Assembly: GCA_024226105.1 (NCBI GenBank) | Contig: JAAELZ010000822.1 | Span: 1-6,569 of the forward strand | From: Pseudomonadota bacterium | Lineage (GTDB): Bacteria; Pseudomonadota; Gammaproteobacteria; Arenicellales; Poriferihabitantaceae | Length of the DNA stretch: 6,569 nt | Direction of reading: 5' to 3' | Shown: piece by piece, positions 1-5,106 of the stretch | How positions within the stretch are numbered: position 1 is the first letter of the stretch | Layout of the letters: every line of letters begins with the position of its first letter | The notes under the pieces: generated by a model | What the model was told of the DNA's origin: nothing | The model's input: only the letters and a program-made list of their open reading frames with translations | The model's database searches: none | Made by a program: the position numbers and the translations under genes

Positions 1-28
1 GCTCTTCTAAGGAGGTGCGTTTCGCCAT
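1..28 (-). CDS. Start of a gene downstream of parA, probably parB (partial)
   Basis: Only nine codons are inside the window, reading MAKRTSLEE. The ATG shares one base with the parA stop codon (TAATG on the minus strand), the usual arrangement for translationally coupled genes. A GGAGG-type ribosome binding site lies within the last codons of parA (about 39-43 on the plus strand). A gene coupled directly downstream of a Soj-type parA is most often parB, which encodes the centromere-binding CTPase. The basic, Ser/Thr-containing N-terminus fits but proves nothing. The coding start is well supported; the ParB identity is inferred from position. Confidence 0.6.
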
Positions 29-801
29 TATAAGACCCCCTCCAGTTCGTCGGCTAATTGCCGATAGTTACACGCGACGTCCGATTTTGGATTTATAATC
101 ACGACCGGTTTTTCATCTAGTGTTGCATCTGCGGCCCGAATCGAAAGCTTAATGATCGTATCAAGCGTCAATTTGGGGTATGTGTTCACAATTTTTTCTG
201 AAACTTCCCGCGAATGCAGGGTGCGCTTATCAAGCATCGTTCGGACTATCCGGACCATAATATTCGGATTCACTTCTTTGATGTCCTCAAGAATCGGGAA
301 CAACCACTCTAAAGCACGATAAGATAAATAGTGGCATTGACCCGGAATGAGCGCCATATTGGCAGCTACAAGGGCATTGGTGAGCAGGCAGCCGAATGTC
401 GGCGGCGTGTCGATAATTGCCACATCATAGTGATTATCAAGCGTGCTAATCGCTTTGGCAAGAATCTGCTCCCATCCAATCGTTAAGCCACTGCCGCGAC
501 CGCCTCGGATCATCTCGGCCTCGATTCCGCATAAATCAATACTCGTCGGAGCCAGGTCGAGGTTGTCAAGCTCGGTCCGGATCGCAACATCGGCCAGCGT
601 CGCTTGCCGCAGCAAGACGTGATACATATGCGTCTCAAAGTCCATCGGATCGAAACCCAGCGAGATTGTCAATGCCGCCTGTGGGTCAAGGTCGATCAGC
701 AAGACTCGTGTGCCCCGCTCCGCAAATACACAGGCGAGGTTGGCCGATGTGGTGGTCTTGCCGACACCGCCCTTCTGATTCAGTACCGTGCACACCTTCA
801 T
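28..801 (-). CDS. parA: ParA/Soj-family partition ATPase
   Basis: This 257-residue protein is a deviant Walker A ATPase that, in its family, drives segregation of plasmids or chromosomes by ATP-dependent binding to nucleoid DNA, stimulated by ParB. The N-terminus carries KGGVGKTTT (residues 10-18) with the signature lysine K10 and the catalytic-loop K15. The switch motif LLIDLDPQ is at 34-41, and the Walker B-like motif AIIDTPP at 128-134. There is no N-terminal helix-turn-helix extension, so it is of the short Soj/ParA-Ib size class and is unlikely to be its own sequence-specific repressor. The start ATG at 801 has no strong ribosome binding site. The adjacent 8-bp repeat array at 820-859 lies just upstream and may control it. 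The gene sits between a small predicted DNA-binding gene and a coupled downstream gene, as in a partition operon. Confidence 0.95.
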   Translation of the reverse strand: MKVCTVLNQKGGVGKTTTSANLACVFAERGTRVLLIDLDPQAALTISLGFDPMDFETHMYHVLLRQATLADVAIRTELDNLDLAPTSIDLCGIEAEMIRGGRGSGLTIGWEQILAKAISTLDNHYDVAIIDTPPTFGCLLTNALVAANMALIPGQCHYLSYRALEWLFPILEDIKEVNPNIMVRIVRTMLDKRTLHSREVSEKIVNTYPKLTLDTIIKLSIRAADATLDEKPVVIINPKSDVACNYRQLADELEGVL

Positions 802-819
802 AATTTCGTCATTGCCGGC

Positions 820-859
820 ACGTATACATGTTTACGTGTATACGTGTATACATGTGGAC
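820..859. repeat. Array of five 8-bp units upstream of parA (candidate operator or centromere)
   Basis: Five consecutive 8-bp units can be read: acgtatac, atgtttac, gtgtatac, gtgtatac and atgtggac. Units 3 and 4 are identical and all five end in AC. The array fills the gap between the small predicted RHH gene (stop at 866) and parA (start at 801). Short tandem units of 7-8 bp are typical binding arrays for ribbon-helix-helix partition proteins such as Omega and ParG. Here an operator role, a parS-like role or both are inferred. The ten bases gtatacatgt also recur exactly at 822-831 and 846-855. Confidence 0.65.
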
Positions 860-865
860 AACTCC

Positions 866-1099
866 CTATTTACGGCGTAACTCAGACAATTTTTTCTCGA
901 TCTGTTCGCTTTCTTTTTCAAGCCGCGTAATTTCGGCCTGTCGTCCGCCATTCGGTTTTTCGTTGATCGAGGCGCACCAATCAGCGATAATTTTCAGGAC
1001 GACCTGATTCTGTTTCAGCGGGGGCATCTGGTCTTTTCCCCACGCATTAATCGTCTCAACAAATTCTTGTGGAATCGCATTTATGTGTAGCTGTGCCAT
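866..1099 (-). CDS. Small predicted ribbon-helix-helix/coiled-coil protein of the partition cassette
   Basis: The gene encodes 77 residues. Residues about 2-46 can be read as a short strand (QLHINAI) followed by two helices with a turn at MPPLKQN, which fits a ribbon-helix-helix fold. The C-terminal third (about 55-77, ITRLEKESEQIEKKLSELRR) is a charged heptad-like coiled coil suited to dimerisation. The start at 1099 is chosen because AAGGAG sits eight bases upstream; an overlapping out-of-frame ATG four bases earlier is too close to that site. It is transcribed towards parA across the 8-bp repeat array. By analogy with small RHH partition proteins it may bind that array and control the operon, or help ParA. 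No family was recognised from sequence alone, and the fold call is moderate. Confidence 0.75.
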   Translation of the reverse strand: MAQLHINAIPQEFVETINAWGKDQMPPLKQNQVVLKIIADWCASINEKPNGGRQAEITRLEKESEQIEKKLSELRRK

Positions 1100-1147
1100 C
1101 CATAAAACTCCTTTCTGTACATTGAAATAGCGATAATACGTCTAGAG

Positions 1148-1177
1148 ATAGTAGAGGAAGCCATACTATTTTGTCAA
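1148..1177 (-). promoter_or_regulatory. Probable sigma-70 promoter of the partition cassette
   Basis: On the minus strand a perfect -35 box TTGACA (plus-strand 1172-1177) is followed after 18 bases by TACTAT (1148-1153) as the -10 box. The expected transcript start is about 40-50 bases before the start codon of the small gene at 1099. The -10 box itself is one of several TACTAT-like motifs in this intergenic region, so repression by a motif-binding protein is possible. Confidence 0.6.
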
Positions 1178-1207
1178 GTGTACGATGTCTGAAAGAGTAT
1201 TTTATCA

Positions 1208-1222
1208 ATAGTGAATTACTAT
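1208..1222. promoter_or_regulatory. ATAGT-N5-ACTAT palindrome, candidate operator
   Basis: The arms ATAGT and ACTAT are separated by GAATT, in the middle of the AT-rich divergent region between the partition cassette and the recombinase gene. Related TACTAT words occur on one strand or the other at 1148-1153, 1164-1169, 1231-1236 and, as TAGTAT, at 1282-1287. The regional AT-richness raises the chance of coincidence. Confidence 0.35.
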
Positions 1223-1261
1223 GTTTTTAATACTATATCTTATAAAAATATTAATGACCTA

Positions 1262-1290
1262 TTGATGTCTTGTGCTTTTGGTAGTATATT
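1262..1290 (+). promoter_or_regulatory. Probable sigma-70 promoter of the recombinase gene
   Basis: TTGATG (1262-1267) and TATATT (1285-1290) are separated by 17 bases, a good fit to a sigma-70 promoter (4/6 and 5/6 matches). The leader to the recombinase start at 1390 would be about 90 bases. An 11-base palindrome TTCGAATCGAA (1362-1372) lies immediately before the ribosome binding site. Confidence 0.5.
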
Positions 1291-1389
1291 CTATACACAA
1301 AGGGTCGTTTGTGAATAGAGTACACGCCATGTCTTGGCACTTAGCGAGGCGAAGTCGTGGCTTCGAATCGAAATAAGGAAGCCTGGGTT

Positions 1390-2094
1390 ATGAATAATGC
1401 CGCCATAGGATACGCACGAGTCAGCCTGGAAGAACAGAAGCTTCACGGCATGTCGCTGCCGGACCAGGAAGAGAAGATCCGAGCCTACGCGCTGACTCGC
1501 GATATTGAGGTTGTCCGGGTGATCACCGAGGATGTCTCCGGGGGGAAATTTCTGCAAGAACGCGCCGGCGGTCAGGAATTGCTCGGCGTGGTCCGCAAAA
1601 AAGACGTGGGTCACGTCATCTCCTGCAAGCTGGATCGCATCTTCCGCGATACTGTGGACGCGCTCACGCTGGCCCGGAAGTGGAACAAGCAAGGCGTGGC
1701 GCTGCATCTGATCGACATGGGCGGGGCGTCGGTCGATACGTCCACAGCAGCCGGGGAGTTTTTGTTTACAACGTTGGCCGGAGCCGCAAACTTTGAGAGG
1801 AACCGCATTTCCGAACGAACACGCGAAGCGCTCCAGTATCGCAAAAATCATCGGTTAGTTTATTGCCGGTTTGCGCCCTATGGTTGGCGCAAATACGAGA
1901 AGCGCCTGATCGAAGTTCCGCAAGAGCAGGCCATAATTGATCAGATCCGCGCCTGGCGCTCGGAAGAAAAGCCGCTGGCATACTGGCGCATCGCGGAGCG
2001 GCTGAACGCGCAAGGAGTACCGACCAAAAACGGGGGCAAGCGCTGGTATATGTCAACGGTGAAATACGTTTTAGATCGGAGTATCATTGGATAG
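1390..2094 (+). CDS. Serine recombinase (resolvase/invertase family) with short C-terminal recombinase domain
   Basis: With an ATG start the protein has 234 residues. The N-terminal catalytic domain (about 4-145) shows IGYARVS with nucleophile Ser12 and Arg10, then ISCKLDRIFRD (78-87) and FERNRISERTREAL (135-148), the arginine-bearing and long-helix motifs of the family. Residues about 160-234 resemble the start of the Recombinase domain of large serine recombinases (APYGWRK, then an AERLNAQGVPTKNGGKRW stretch). The protein is longer than Tn3-type resolvases but about half the length of phage-type integrases, and it stops where family members often continue. It should cut and rejoin DNA at a short site for resolution, inversion or integration. 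ATG 1390 is preferred to GTG 1357 because AAGGAA lies nine bases before it. Confidence 0.9.
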   Translation: MNNAAIGYARVSLEEQKLHGMSLPDQEEKIRAYALTRDIEVVRVITEDVSGGKFLQERAGGQELLGVVRKKDVGHVISCKLDRIFRDTVDALTLARKWNKQGVALHLIDMGGASVDTSTAAGEFLFTTLAGAANFERNRISERTREALQYRKNHRLVYCRFAPYGWRKYEKRLIEVPQEQAIIDQIRAWRSEEKPLAYWRIAERLNAQGVPTKNGGKRWYMSTVKYVLDRSIIG

Positions 2095-2139
2095 TTGCCT
2101 GTAAATAGGCGTTTGTAAAACAGGTCTGTCGCCAAGTCG

Positions 2140-2178
2140 AGGGGGTGGGAAAAGTGAGGGGGAGTCATGTTTGATTGA
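2140..2178. repeat. Dispersed repeat, copy 1 (second copy near 5045)
   Basis: The 24 bases at 2140-2163, beginning agggggtgggaaaag, are identical to 5045-5068. Similarity continues through a variant ending ttgattga in both copies. This copy follows the recombinase gene and overlaps the poorly defined start of the 67-codon ORF. It lacks the paired C-rich hairpin arm that precedes the copy at 5045. Confidence 0.75.
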
Positions 2179-2378
2179 AGTTTGAACGATTGGAGAAGAT
2201 CAAAGGGCTGATCACGTTGTTTACGCATACGCCTCAGAAGCATCATGCCGATGTGAGCGCCGTCTTTATCCGGATGGTGCGCGACATGCAGCAGGAATTA
2301 TATCCGGATGAATGGGAACAGCACGGAGAACACTTACTGCAATCGGACCAGGAAGGATATCCGTTTCCGTTTGAATAA
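2175..2378 (+). CDS. Hypothetical small ORF, possibly a gene remnant
   Basis: The frame encodes up to 67 residues rich in charged and aromatic residues, including RMVRDMQQELYPDEWEQHG, which reads like real protein. I recognise no family. There is no ATG start: the frame opens with TTG at 2175, directly after an in-frame TGA. A G-rich ribosome-binding-like stretch ends about ten bases upstream. An ATG at 2167 lies in another frame and stops after three codons, so a one-base shift may have separated an original start from this frame. The start region lies inside the dispersed repeat. It may be a small gene, a decayed gene end, or chance. Confidence 0.4.
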   Translation: MKFERLEKIKGLITLFTHTPQKHHADVSAVFIRMVRDMQQELYPDEWEQHGEHLLQSDQEGYPFPFE

Positions 2379-2398
2379 CAGGCATACGTCTGGGCAGG

Positions 2399-2455
2399 TG
2401 TATCAAAAAAAGGTTCTTTTCTGCTTGCAAATTTTGCGAATGTATCAAAAAAAGG
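2399..2455. repeat. 15-bp direct repeat, tgtatcaaaaaaagg, 42 bp apart
   Basis: Identical copies stand at 2399-2413 and 2441-2455, in the non-coding stretch between the 67-codon ORF and the PEP-CTERM gene. The A-tract would allow slippage. No function is evident. Confidence 0.7.
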
Positions 2456-2503
2456 GTATCTATGTGGCTGGCGTACGGGCGAAATGATAAGGATGAATTT
2501 GTT

Positions 2504-2545
2504 CACGCCGCAGGCAGAGCCATTGCTGATTCTGCCTGCGGCGTG
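2504..2545 (-). terminator. Perfect 15-bp stem-loop past the PEP-CTERM gene stop
   Basis: The arms 2504-2518 and 2531-2545 are perfectly complementary (CACGCCGCAGGCAGA and its complement) around a 12-base loop. The stem begins about 15 bases beyond the stop of the minus-strand PEP-CTERM gene. No clear T-run follows on either strand, so it may be a transcript-end stabiliser or a terminator needing other factors rather than a classic intrinsic terminator. Confidence 0.55.
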
Positions 2546-2560
2546 CCTATGAACCGGCAT

Positions 2561-3313
2561 CTATTTCTTCATTCGTTTTCTGGAAAGACTGACAATGCCG
2601 AGTATTCCAGTCCCTATAAGGAAAAGCGTACCCGGTTCGGGAACGGGGCGAACATTAAGCGCCCAATCTTCGACTTCTCCCTGCCATAATCTTCCGTAAG
2701 GGTTGGTGTTGTTGAAGGAAGTATGAGTGCAAGAGACGCGCGCTCGCAGCCAGGTTTCTCCGATATAAGCATCTTCAGGGACAACAAGAGTGGCATAAAA
2801 CTGCTTGAATAATACCGCGGTCGGATTCAGCACATTATCGCCGTTGTTAGCCGCGAGAGAGTCTCTCCACACATTATCAGCAAATTTAGTGTTGCCATCT
2901 TCAATGGTATTTTTGAACCATTGCGTTGCGATTATTTCTTCGTTGACATTATCCCATGCCTTATCGCCATCCCAATCAATCCAGGCCTTCAGTTGATCGT
3001 ATTCATGTCTGCCGTAAGCTGCTCTGTGCATATCAAACCTGAATGTCACTTCCTGGCCTGCAAAGATATCGCCGTGCCCCCAGTTGGTCCCGCCATCTGT
3101 CGACCACCATACGCCGTCATCAGATGAATCATTTGCCAGGGGCGCATTTTCAGCAGTCCAGGTATCGCCCAGCCATTGCCATTCACCAGTGCCATGCGAC
3201 GCCTGTCCGTATCCGATTGCATCACTAAATTCAAAAGAACTCGCATAACTCGAATTTGCACCTAAAACAAATATCAGACACCCTAACACTGTTAATTGAA
3301 TCAAACGTTTCAT
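2561..3313 (-). CDS. Secreted GEVED-domain protein with PEP-CTERM sorting signal
   Basis: The gene encodes 250 residues. An N-terminal signal peptide (about 1-24, basic MKRLIQ, hydrophobic core, cleavage near YA/SS) directs export. The C-terminus is a textbook PEP-CTERM tail: VPEPGT at 224-229, a hydrophobic helix to about 243, then a basic end RKRMKK. In this family an exosortase recognises PEP, cleaves, and passes the protein to the outer surface or matrix. The body contains WIDWDGDKAWDN (111-122), an acidic, possibly calcium-binding stretch, and GEVEDW (212-217), the hallmark of the GEVED domain of extracellular adhesin-like proteins. AAGGGG lies five bases before the ATG. A sigma-54-type promoter candidate lies upstream at 3429-3444. 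No exosortase gene is in the window, so the sorting machinery must be encoded elsewhere. Confidence 0.92.
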   Translation of the reverse strand: MKRLIQLTVLGCLIFVLGANSSYASSFEFSDAIGYGQASHGTGEWQWLGDTWTAENAPLANDSSDDGVWWSTDGGTNWGHGDIFAGQEVTFRFDMHRAAYGRHEYDQLKAWIDWDGDKAWDNVNEEIIATQWFKNTIEDGNTKFADNVWRDSLAANNGDNVLNPTAVLFKQFYATLVVPEDAYIGETWLRARVSCTHTSFNNTNPYGRLWQGEVEDWALNVRPVPEPGTLFLIGTGILGIVSLSRKRMKK

Positions 3314-3428
3314 TTTTTCCCCTTATTTTTCCAGGCAAGTAAAATTCCGAATGCTACCAAAATTTTCTTGCGCTCTTCATGGTTGTTATTCTCTGACAGG
3401 TTGTCCTTAGCAAATGCACATTGATACA

Positions 3429-3444
3429 TGCAAAAGAAATGCCA
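3429..3444 (-). promoter_or_regulatory. Candidate sigma-54 (-24/-12) promoter of the PEP-CTERM gene
   Basis: Read on the minus strand the site is TGGCATTTCTTTTGCA. It matches the RpoN consensus TGGCAC-N5-TTGCW, with the GG and GC pairs at the right spacing. The transcript would have a leader of about 100 bases before the ATG at 3313. PEP-CTERM genes are known in some bacteria to depend on RpoN with the PrsK/PrsR two-component pair, so the match agrees with the gene it precedes. No sigma-70 promoter of comparable quality was noticed here. Confidence 0.6.
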
Positions 3445-3574
3445 TGCTGAAGAATTCTAATGTATTTTTTTCTTTTAATTGAGTACGTCGGCGTTTTAAA
3501 GGGGTTGCAAGGAAATATAAATTTTTTGTGTTCGTCCGTCCCTCTTCCTTAATTGTGAGACTTGCGAGCAGGAA

Positions 3575-3689
3575 CAGTAAAAGATTTCGACATGGATTTT
3601 CGCATGACGCCCGCTAACTTCATGTAATTCGTTATAATATAACGAATTACTGCAGATCGTCAGTATGTAAAAATTTCGGCATGGATTTT
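3575..3689. repeat. Diverged direct repeats flanking a 27-bp palindrome
   Basis: The stretch 3575-3600 (cagta...tttcgacatggatttt) recurs at 3661-3689 (cagtatgtaaa...tttcggcatggatttt) with two substitutions and a three-base gap. The 60 bases between them contain the perfect palindrome at 3624-3650. The unit could be a duplicated regulatory element or the remains of a small inserted element. Confidence 0.6.
3624..3650. promoter_or_regulatory. Perfect 27-bp AT-rich palindrome
   Basis: Thirteen-base arms beginning GTAATTCGTTATA mirror exactly around a single central A. It lies about 180 bp upstream of the sigma-54-type promoter, a distance at which enhancer-binding activators often bind. It has no T-run, so it does not look like a terminator. 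Operator, enhancer site or repeat core are all possible. Confidence 0.5.
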
Positions 3690-3888
3690 TGAAGGAAATT
3701 GGTTTGACCTGTCATTCCCCCATAAGTACGTAAATTCAGAGGTTGTTGTGGGTGTCAAATTTTCCGACGTTCCGATTTACGTCACCGTTGCACGAATGAC
3801 CTTACGGGTGTATGGATATCAACAAACAACTGAACGTGATAACCCGTATATTCAGTGATAGGCAGTACCCAAGAATAAATACACCCAT

Positions 3889-3945
3889 CGTTCGTGCTGA
3901 GCTTGTCGAAGCATGGGCAACCCTTCGACAAGCTCAGCGCGAACG
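3889..3945. repeat. Long hairpin repeat of the TTCGACAAGCTCAG type
   Basis: Two 23-base arms (3889-3911 and 3923-3945) are complementary with one mismatch around an 11-base loop. The core TTCGACAAGCTCAG is a dispersed extragenic palindrome I recognise from many bacterial genomes, where its spurious translation gives peptides such as ALSLSKG and FDKLSTN, as it does here on the minus strand. It probably entered this intergenic region as a repeat rather than evolving as a local regulator. Confidence 0.8.
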
Positions 3946-4038
3946 GCGTATAAAATGTGCAAATAATTTTGTCCGAGTACTTACAGACTAGTTCCAGCAA
4001 TACGTTACCCCCATACTGTAACACACGCTGTAACTGGT

Positions 4039-4191
4039 CTGGTACTTATTGAATATCAGATCATAAAGGATTCGACCGAAAGCAATCAAGAGGCTGAGAT
4101 TGTTGTTGTCCTGGCAGACGACAAAGAAGAACGCTTTCTGGTCAGCGCTGAAATTGTGTACCAGTACAGCGCCCGATTAAAGGATGATTGA
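4039..4191 (+). pseudogene. 5'-truncated ORF overlapping the pRiA4b-family gene
   Basis: The frame reads a convincing protein end of about 50 residues: IEYQIIKDSTESN, then EAEIVVVLADDKEERFLVSA, ending YQYSARLKDD and TGA at 4189-4191. The alternating hydrophobic pattern and acidic composition look genuine, but there is no ATG, GTG or TTG with a ribosome binding site. Upstream the frame stays open only to about 3967 through sequence that does not look coding. It seems to be the C-terminal part of a gene whose front was lost, possibly when repeats were inserted to its left. I do not recognise the family. Its end overlaps the start region of the next gene, suggesting the two were once a coupled operon. 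Confidence 0.5.
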
Positions 4192-4195
4192 ACCG

Positions 4196-4819
4196 ATGAA
4201 ACCGTATGAAAAACGAGCGCACCAGTACAAACACGTCTACCAATTTAAAGTCGCCCTCAACGACATCGAACCGGCCATCTGGCGCAGGATCCGGGTGCCG
4301 TCCCGCTACAGCTTTTGGGATCTGCATGTGGCGATCCAGGATGCCATGGGCTGGCAAGATTATCATCTGCACCAATTCGAAATGAAGCGTCCGCACGCCC
4401 ACAGCGTGACCTATATCGGCATTCCGGACGAGGAATTCGACGATATTAAAATCCTGCCCGGCTGGGAGGCGGAGCTGTCGCGCTACTTTACCCACCTGGG
4501 TACCAGCGCATTGTATCGTTACGATTTTGGCGACAACTGGGAGCATGCGCTGCTGCTGGAAGGCGAGCTGATCGCCGAGCCGGGCGTCAAATATCCGATC
4601 TGTCTGGCCGGGGCCGGCAAATGCCCGCCTGAAGACTGCGGCGGAACCTCCGGATACTTCGACTTTTTGGAAGCCATTGTCAATCCGCTGCATCCTGAAC
4701 ATGCGCGTATGCTGGAATGGTACGGCGGACCGTACGACGTGAATGGATTCGACCCGCAGCAGGTCAGTTTCGACAGTCCCCGCAAGCGTTGGAAACTGGC
4801 GTTTCAGCAATCCGGGTGA
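4196..4819 (+). CDS. Plasmid pRiA4b ORF-3 family protein
   Basis: The protein has 207 residues from this start and matches the PRiA4_ORF3 (pRiA4b ORF-3-like) family along its whole length. Visible family motifs are IEPAIWRRIRVPSRYSFWDL (residues 24-43), IQDAMGWQDYHLHQF (47-61), LYRYDFGDNWEHALLLEGE (106-124) and the Cys-rich CLAGAGKCPPEDCGG (136-150), then GYFDFLEAI (153-161). The family is common on plasmids and in mobile regions; its biochemical role is not established. C136, C143 and C148 could bind a metal, which is inference. ATG 4196 is preferred over ATG 4184 because AAAGG directly abuts the latter; even so the spacing to 4196 is long (12 bases). The longer form would overlap the upstream ORF by eight bases. 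Confidence 0.88.
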   Translation: MKPYEKRAHQYKHVYQFKVALNDIEPAIWRRIRVPSRYSFWDLHVAIQDAMGWQDYHLHQFEMKRPHAHSVTYIGIPDEEFDDIKILPGWEAELSRYFTHLGTSALYRYDFGDNWEHALLLEGELIAEPGVKYPICLAGAGKCPPEDCGGTSGYFDFLEAIVNPLHPEHARMLEWYGGPYDVNGFDPQQVSFDSPRKRWKLAFQQSG

Positions 4820-5017
4820 ATTCGTTTTGGAGCGTAAGGCTGAAAAAGGCGAAACATTTTTAACGATGTGGCCACCTGTAAGAGACTTCCCCACATTCAC
4901 CGCTATCATGGGAAAGTTATACTGCCGCAGCACATGCGCCAGTGCGGTGAGGCCTGGCTATCTTTGCGGCCGCAGAGGCGAACATTTTTATAGAAAAGGC
5001 GATTTTACGGGTAAGTC

Positions 5018-5050
5018 AAAAAAACCCCCTTCGCCTGTCGGCTCAGGGGG
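5018..5050 (-). terminator. Terminator-like hairpin followed by seven T residues on the minus strand
   Basis: On the minus strand, CCCCCT and AGGGGG pair with an inner GCC/GGC pair, a small internal mismatch and a four-base loop (5025-5050), followed at once by seven T residues (5018-5024 read in reverse). This is a good intrinsic terminator shape. However, the nearest minus-strand gene upstream ends almost 800 bases away at 5833, so it may belong to the dispersed repeat rather than serve a local gene. Confidence 0.55.
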
Positions 5051-5085
5051 TGGGAAAAGTGAGGGGGAAAGCATTTTTGATTGAC
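5045..5085. repeat. Dispersed repeat, copy 2
   Basis: The first 24 bases match 2140-2163 exactly, and the following gcatttttgattga resembles the tail of copy 1. This copy is joined on its left to the C-rich arm of the terminator-like hairpin and on its right to a heptamer array, suggesting that the full element is about 5018-5106. Confidence 0.75.
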
Positions 5086-5106
5086 GATTGTAGATTGTAG
5101 ATTGCG
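5079..5106. repeat. Four-copy heptamer repeat (GATTGNN)
   Basis: The units are gattgac, gattgta, gattgta and gattgcg in direct succession. Short heptamer arrays of this kind can expand and contract by slippage. It sits at the right end of the dispersed repeat. Confidence 0.75.

Larger units (their letters stand above)
3314..4038. other. Gene-poor region between the PEP-CTERM gene and the truncated ORF
   Basis: No frame here reads like a real protein. The stretch holds the PEP-CTERM leader and promoter, the repeat-palindrome unit and the long hairpin repeat. It also holds short inverted repeats (acgtaaat at 3728-3735 with atttacgt at 3775-3782; gggtgtat at 3806-3813 with atacaccc at 3879-3886). 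It appears to be accumulated repeats and regulatory DNA. Confidence 0.6.

Noticed and set aside
828..843. Resemblance to a canonical parS site (TGTTTCACGTGAAACA)
   Set aside because: Only TGTTT and ACGTG are shared; the second half does not match and the sequence is better described by the 8-bp units.
1291..1851. Long minus-strand ORF opposite the recombinase gene
   Set aside because: It is the complement of a clear serine recombinase reading frame and has no family-like motifs.
2805..3261. Several open frames opposite or shifted within the PEP-CTERM gene
   Set aside because: They are shadows of a gene with signal peptide, GEVED motif and PEP-CTERM tail.
3575..3945. CRISPR-like alternation of repeats and spacers
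   Set aside because: The repeats are unrelated to each other, differ in length and do not recur at regular intervals; no cas gene is present.
3782..4024. 80-codon minus-strand ORF containing ALSLSKG and FDKLSTN
   Set aside because: These peptides are the spurious translation of the TTCGACAAGCTCAG hairpin repeat; the rest of the frame has no coding character and no ribosome binding site.
4142..4933. 263-codon minus-strand ORF
   Set aside because: It lies antisense to the pRiA4b ORF-3-family gene, whose conserved motifs fix the plus strand as coding.
4743..5084. 113-codon plus-strand ORF after the pRiA4b-family gene
   Set aside because: It starts inside that gene in another frame and its end is dispersed-repeat sequence.
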